A stretch of DNA of 18,936 bases from Rhizobacter sp. (GTDB lineage: Bacteria > Pseudomonadota > Gammaproteobacteria > Burkholderiales > Burkholderiaceae_C), in NCBI GenBank assembly GCA_014380155.1, contig JACMKJ010000042.1, forward strand, positions 1 through 18,936, read 5' to 3'. A program made the position numbers and the translations under genes. A model generated the notes under the pieces. It worked only from the letters and a program-made list of their open reading frames with translations, did not search any database and was not told the origin of the DNA. Positions within the stretch are counted from its first letter, which is position 1; the number at the start of each line of letters is the position of its first letter. Positions 15,632 to 18,936 of the stretch are shown here, one piece after another.

Positions 15632-16542
15632 GCGGTCTTGCGCAGGCCCCAAAGTTTCTGCGCCAGCGTCACCACCACCAGTGTGAGCGCGCCTGCTACC
15701 ACACCCACCAGCGCATCGAGCAGCGTAGGCGCGACGGCGCCCATCACACCACCCAGGCCCTGCGCAAATGACTCGATCGCATGGTGCAAGGCCGGCACGC
15801 CATGCGTAAGGATGCCGCCGCCCACAAGAAACATGGCGGCCGTGCCGGCGATGGTGAGGCCCTTCATCAGGTAAGGCGCGGCCTTGAGGATGACCTTGCC
15901 CACCGCTTCGCGCCAGCCCGGCGTGCGGCTGAGGTAGAGGCCCAGGTCGTCGAGCTTCACGATGCCGGCCACGAAGCCGTACACACCGATGGTCATGATG
16001 ATCGCGATGCCGGCCAGCACCGAGAACTGCGTCAGCAGGCCCTTGTCGGCCACCGTGCCGAGCGTGATGGCGATGATCTCGGCCGAGAGGATGAAATCGG
16101 TGCGGATGGCGCCCTTGATCTTGTCTTTCTCGAACGCCACCAGATCGACCTCGGGCTTGGACAAGGCCTCGGACAGTTCGGCGTGATGGGCGGCATCTTC
16201 TGCCGCGCTGTGCATCAGCTTGTGGGCCAGTTTCTCGAAGCCTTCAAAACACAGGAACAAGCCACCCACCATCAAGAGCGGTGTCACCGCCCAGGGAATG
16301 AAGGCACTGATGGCAAGCGCCGCCGGTACCAAGATGGCCTTGTTCAGCGCCGAGCCCTTGGCCACGGCCCACACCACCGGCAACTCGCGCTCGGCGCTCA
16401 CGCCCGACACCTGTTGCGCGTTCAGCGCCAGGTCATCGCCCAGCACGCCGCTGGTTTTTTTTGCCGCCACCTTGGTCAGGAGGGCCACGTCGTCGAGCAC
16501 GGTGGCAATGTCGTCAAGCAGGGCGAGCAAGCTGGAGGCCAT
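15628..16542 (-). CDS. DUF808/YedI family inner-membrane protein
   Basis: Protein of 304 aa. The N-terminus MASSLLALLDDIATVLDDVA with AAKKTSGVLGDDLALNAQQ is the diagnostic stretch of DUF808 (E. coli YedI). It is followed by VSAERELPVVWAVAKGS. Hydrophobic segments lie at about 69-99, 152-197 (two), 225-249 and 274-298. A cytoplasmic-type acidic and His-rich loop sits at 110-145. The function of the family is not established; it is assumed to be a membrane transporter or channel-like protein. ATG 16542 is the only sensible start; no clear Shine-Dalgarno. Its stop overlaps that of PBP1A within TTAA (15628-15631). A terminator hairpin 36 bp upstream separates it from the preceding minus-strand gene, so it likely has its own promoter in 16543-16577. 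Confidence 0.9.
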   Translation of the reverse strand: MASSLLALLDDIATVLDDVALLTKVAAKKTSGVLGDDLALNAQQVSGVSAERELPVVWAVAKGSALNKAILVPAALAISAFIPWAVTPLLMVGGLFLCFEGFEKLAHKLMHSAAEDAAHHAELSEALSKPEVDLVAFEKDKIKGAIRTDFILSAEIIAITLGTVADKGLLTQFSVLAGIAIIMTIGVYGFVAGIVKLDDLGLYLSRTPGWREAVGKVILKAAPYLMKGLTIAGTAAMFLVGGGILTHGVPALHHAIESFAQGLGGVMGAVAPTLLDALVGVVAGALTLVVVTLAQKLWGLRKTA

Positions 16543-16577
16543 GGGGTTCAGTCGAGTGAGGGTTGTCGCGACGCAGC

Positions 16578-16606
16578 AAAATGCGCGCCGCCAGCACGGC
16601 GCGCAT
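16578..16606 (-). terminator. Intrinsic terminator after the mini rod/hook-like gene
   Basis: A perfect 10-bp stem, ATGCGCGCCG (16581-16590) and CGGCGCGCAT (16597-16606), encloses a 6-nt loop. On the minus strand the stem is followed by a short T-run (CATTTTGC). It lies about 35 nt after the stop of the 99-aa gene and ahead of DUF808, and would end that transcript. Confidence 0.65.
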
Positions 16607-16640
16607 GGTACGCGAGCCGTCTGCCCCGCTCAGCCTCGGT

Positions 16641-16940
16641 TCAGGCTTTCAGATCGAGCAGCGACCCAAGCATCTCGCGCTCGACCACCACGGCGCGCAG
16701 GTTGGCCTTGAAGGTGTAGAGCGCCGTCATCTGCTGCACGGCTTCGGCTGCGAGGTCGGTGCCCGTCTCGTCGGCCCGCGTGATGCTGGTGGCCACGCCA
16801 CCGCCTGCTTGTGTTTGCTGAATCACCTGCTGGCGGCGAAACGCCGGCGTCTGCACATTGGCGACGTTGTGCGCCGACACCCCCAGGCGGGTGGTGGCGG
16901 CGTTCATTGCGGAAACGGCGATGGCAGAAATGGAGTTCAT
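16641..16940 (-). CDS. Flagellar rod/hook-like mini-protein, 99 aa
   Basis: The N-terminus carries the flagellar basal-body rod/hook signature: an amphipathic helix with AMNAATTRLGVSAHNVANVQ followed by TPAFRRQQV, matching the N-x-A-N-x-x-T-x-x-F-[KR]-R pattern of FlgB/C/F/G/E. The last 40 residues (DLAAEAVQQMTALYTFKANL, ending EMLGSLLDL) match the C-terminal rod/hook helix that packs against it. The large middle domain of normal rod and hook proteins (134-400 aa) is absent; a short Gly-rich link GGGVATSITRADETG joins the two helices. It has no signal peptide, as expected for a type III export substrate. ATG 16940 has GAGAGG at good spacing, with a sigma-28-like promoter right upstream and a terminator downstream, so it looks like a single-gene flagellar-regulon unit. 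Actual assembly into a flagellum is inference. Confidence 0.85.
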   Translation of the reverse strand: MNSISAIAVSAMNAATTRLGVSAHNVANVQTPAFRRQQVIQQTQAGGGVATSITRADETGTDLAAEAVQQMTALYTFKANLRAVVVEREMLGSLLDLKA

Positions 16941-16958
16941 AGGGGCCTCTCGCCAGCT

Positions 16959-16985
16959 GTATCGGCCGATAAGGCGCCGACTTGA
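16959..16985 (-). promoter_or_regulatory. Sigma-28 (FliA)-like promoter
   Basis: On the minus strand TCAAGTCG (16978-16985) is separated by exactly 11 nt from GCCGATAC (16959-16966). The enterobacterial FliA consensus is TAAAGTTT-N11-GCCGATAA, so -10 matches 7 of 8 and -35 matches 5 of 8 with correct spacing. Predicted transcription would start near 16952, about 12 nt before ATG 16940, leaving room for the GAGAGG site. It drives a gene with flagellar rod/hook motifs, which makes a chance match less likely. Confidence 0.65.
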
Positions 16986-17006
16986 GCCCCTTTTTGACTG
17001 ACTGAA

Positions 17007-17408
17007 TCAGCCGAGCGCCAGAAATTCCACCCAGTTGCCGTCCGGGTCTTCGACCATGGCGATCTTCACACCGGGGCGCAACTCGCGTTCTTTCATCACC
17101 ACCTTGTGGCCCTTGTCGGCGCAGGCCAGCAACAGCTCGGCGATGTTGCTGACGGTGATGGTCCAGTAGCGGTAGCCACTACCGCCCTGCGGTCCGCCAG
17201 GTGCCGCCGGGGCCAGCGCCTTGTCGAGCACCACGACCTTGATCATGCTGTCGCCGCACAGCATCTGGTGCATCAAGCCGCCACCCGGCATGGGCATTTC
17301 ACGCAGGTACTTAAAACCGAGCACGTCGCGGTAAAAAGCCAGCATGGCCGGCCCATTGGTGGTGACGATGCCGAGGTCGATCGCCTGTTTGGTCAACTGA
17401 ACGCCCAT
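17007..17408 (-). CDS. VOC (glyoxalase/bleomycin-resistance fold) protein
   Basis: Protein of 133 aa with two beta-alpha-beta-beta-beta modules. It begins MGVQLTKQAIDLGIVTTN and continues PAMLAFYRDVLGFKYLRE, typical of the vicinal oxygen chelate fold. The second module ends in VEDPDGNWVEFLALG, with the usual metal-binding Glu in WVEF. The first-strand ligand, His in most members (HIGI), is Asp here (DLGI). The motif MHQMLCGDSMIKV could supply another ligand. The substrate cannot be told; candidates in this superfamily are glyoxalases, dioxygenases, epimerases and resistance proteins. ATG 17408 is chosen because AAGGAAGAG lies just upstream; the frame extends to 17618 but into the divergent kinase region. 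It ends 22 bp before the sigma-28-like promoter of the next minus-strand gene. Confidence 0.88.
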   Translation of the reverse strand: MGVQLTKQAIDLGIVTTNGPAMLAFYRDVLGFKYLREMPMPGGGLMHQMLCGDSMIKVVVLDKALAPAAPGGPQGGSGYRYWTITVSNIAELLLACADKGHKVVMKERELRPGVKIAMVEDPDGNWVEFLALG

Positions 17409-17529
17409 GTCTCTCTTCCTTTGGTGGGGTTGGGGAAAGGCACACGGTAGCACCCTATGCTCTATAACACCCCCTGGGCGGCCTGAGCGGCCACCTCTCA
17501 TCGACTTCACCGACACCCACACCAGCACG
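17409..17529. promoter_or_regulatory. Divergent intergenic region of VOC gene and kinase
   Basis: These 121 bp separate two start codons and must hold both promoters. TATAAC at 17463-17468 (+) is a possible -10 for the kinase, but no -35 stands at the right distance. GGTAGCA at 17446-17452 resembles the -10 region of the GGGTAGCATCGGC repeat. A short palindromic stretch GGCCTGAGCGGCC lies near 17480. Confidence 0.35.
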
Positions 17530-18936
17530 ATGCCAGCCTCTGAGTCGCCCCAGGATTTCGGCCCTTCCACCCAGCAGTTCGACGCCGCCATGGCGCGAGA
17601 CGCGCTGCCAGCCGGCACACGGCTCGGCGGCTACCAGATCATCGATGTGCTGGGCCGCGGCAGCTTCGGCATCGTCTACCTCGCGCTCGATTCGTCCTTG
17701 CAGCGCCAGGTGGCGATCAAGGAGTACCTGCCCACCGAGTTCGCCATGCGCTGCGAAGACCAGCAGGTGTGGGTGCAGCCCGGTGTCGACGTCAACGTCT
17801 ACGCCGAGGGCAAGGCCGCGTTCCTGAACGAAGCCAAGCTGCTGGCGCGCTTCGATCACCCATCACTCGCGCGAGTTCACAGCTTCTGGGAAGAGAACCG
17901 CACCGCCTACATGGTGATGTCTTACTACGACGGGGCCACGCTGGCCGCCACACTGTCGGCCATGCCGCGCCCGCCCGACGAAGCCTGGCTGCGCGCCCTG
18001 CTCACGCCCCTGCTGGGCGCTTTGAGCATGCTGCATGCGGCAGAGTGCCTGCACCTCGACATCTCGCCCGAGAACATCATGGTGCTGGGCGACGGCAGGC
18101 CGGTGCTGCTCGACCTGGGCGTGGCCAATCGCCTGGCCACCGACAAGACACTGCGCCTCACCGCGCTGCTCAACCCGGCCTATGCACCCATCGAGCAATA
18201 CAGCGAATCGGCCTCATTGCCGCAAGGCCCCTGGACCGACCTGTACGCACTGGCGGGCGTGCTGCACTTCGCAATCACTGGCCGGCCGCCGGCACGGGCC
18301 ACAGTGAGAGCGGTGGAAGACCCGCAGCACCCGCTCGCGGAAACCGTGCTCGCGCTGAAGGAGCAATTCCCCGGGCTCAGCTACAGCGCCTCGTTTCTTG
18401 CCGGCATTGACTTGGCACTCTCGGTCAAGCCGCGCGACCGGCCGCGTGATGTGGCGGACTTTCAAAAGGCGCTCGATCGCACGCCACCGCCAGTTGGCCC
18501 CGCAGCTGCGCATGCGCCTGCCCCTGCCAGCGGCAGACGCACCGAACCGGCGTTCATGGCCACGAGCTCGGCTCAAGCTGTATTCAGCAGCACCTCGCCC
18601 GGCGACACCACCGAGCCCGAGCGCTCCAGCCTGTCGTTATGGCTGGCCGGGCTTTTTGTCGTCGCGCTCATGGCCATGGGCGTGTGGCTTTGGACGCAGT
18701 GGCAACCACAATCGACCCTCGTCACCTCGGTGCAGTTGCCGCCCCCAGTGGCCATCACCTCGGCTGTGGGCGCCTCGGTGCCTGCGGACACACCCGCATC
18801 GGCCGTCGCCGTCGCTGTAACACCCCCCCTTGCCTCACCCACGGCGAGCGCAACAGACAGCCCGGCCGGCGAGGTGGCCACAGTGCCCCTGTCGGTGGCA
18901 TCGGCTGCCCCGCCCGCAGCAGCCGAACCACCCGCA
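17530..18936 (+). CDS. Membrane-anchored Ser/Thr protein kinase, 3' end outside window
   Basis: Open from ATG 17530 to the window end (469 codons). The Hanks-type kinase domain is at about residues 35-320: Gly-loop GRGSFG (G42, G44, G47), ATP-binding Lys64 in VAIK, and a helix-C Glu in FLNEAKLL. The catalytic loop reads HLDISPEN (175-182; consensus HRDLKPEN) with Asp177 and Asn182 kept. Magnesium loop is DLG (195-197) instead of DFG, and the activation-segment end is APIE (219-222). A proline-rich stretch leads to one membrane helix (about 368-387), then an Ala/Pro-rich, probably periplasmic region that runs off the edge. Asp and Lys being intact, it is probably active, but the loop lacks the usual Arg and Lys. 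It is divergent from the VOC gene. Partners unknown. Confidence 0.92.
   Translation, partial: MPASESPQDFGPSTQQFDAAMARDALPAGTRLGGYQIIDVLGRGSFGIVYLALDSSLQRQVAIKEYLPTEFAMRCEDQQVWVQPGVDVNVYAEGKAAFLNEAKLLARFDHPSLARVHSFWEENRTAYMVMSYYDGATLAATLSAMPRPPDEAWLRALLTPLLGALSMLHAAECLHLDISPENIMVLGDGRPVLLDLGVANRLATDKTLRLTALLNPAYAPIEQYSESASLPQGPWTDLYALAGVLHFAITGRPPARATVRAVEDPQHPLAETVLALKEQFPGLSYSASFLAGIDLALSVKPRDRPRDVADFQKALDRTPPPVGPAAAHAPAPASGRRTEPAFMATSSAQAVFSSTSPGDTTEPERSSLSLWLAGLFVVALMAMGVWLWTQWQPQSTLVTSVQLPPPVAITSAVGASVPADTPASAVAVAVTPPLASPTASATDSPAGEVATVPLSVASAAPPAAAEPPA

Noticed and set aside
16965..16972. Exact FliA -10 GCCGATAA on the plus strand
   Set aside because: There is no TAAA-like -35 at the required distance and no downstream gene; it arises because the minus-strand site is palindromic.
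16962..16996. Plus-strand hairpin (TCGGC and GCCGA) followed by TTTTT, as a terminator
   Set aside because: No plus-strand gene ends there, the stem is short and the T-run is about 15 nt away; the region is better explained as a minus-strand promoter.
1..18936. Defence system, prophage, insertion sequence or CRISPR array
   Set aside because: No transposase, integrase, nuclease, toxin-antitoxin pair, phage gene or regularly spaced repeat was found on either strand.

Overview
The window is high-GC, densely packed bacterial chromosome. Start codons (ATG, GTG, TTG) and protein styles fit a betaproteobacterium of order Burkholderiales (Rubrivivax/Leptothrix/Ideonella-type lineages). This is inferred from protein resemblance; no 16S or other decisive marker is present. 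No tRNA, rRNA, insertion sequence, integrase or CRISPR array was seen, and composition looks even throughout.

Layout. 1-1129: 3' two-thirds of glnS (+). 1132-2814: a two-gene minus-strand unit, an unknown membrane protein followed by the circularly permuted GTPase YlqF/RbgA. 2892-3113 and 3349-4236: two unknown minus-strand genes separated by a 235-bp non-coding stretch. 4312-5357: a family III CoA-transferase gene whose 5' part is broken by apparent deletions and frameshifts. 5396-6850: a 74-aa unknown protein and an MFS transporter (-). 6917-7543: a DsbA-like thioredoxin-fold oxidoreductase (+). 7547-8488: dusC (-). 8509-10072: MOSC protein, ogt and a periplasmic FKBP isomerase (+). 10089-13275: an MFS exporter and an ABC exporter, overlapping by 8 nt (-). 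13346-15631: penicillin-binding protein 1A (+). 15628-16542: DUF808/YedI membrane protein (-). 16641-16940: a 99-aa flagellar rod/hook-like mini-protein (-) with its own sigma-28-like promoter and terminator. 17007-17408: a VOC/glyoxalase-fold protein (-). 17530-end: an atypical membrane-anchored Ser/Thr kinase (+), cut by the window end.

Most genes are housekeeping: tRNA charging and modification (glnS, dusC), ribosome assembly (ylqF), DNA alkylation repair (ogt), cell-wall synthesis (PBP1A), periplasmic folding (FKBP) and transport. They do not form one pathway. The signals most worth follow-up are the FliA-type promoter, terminator and mini rod/hook protein unit, the degraded CoA-transferase, the kinase with unusual catalytic motifs, and -10-like hexamers placed so close to ATG codons that leaderless mRNAs are likely. 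I found no convincing new defence or mobile system.
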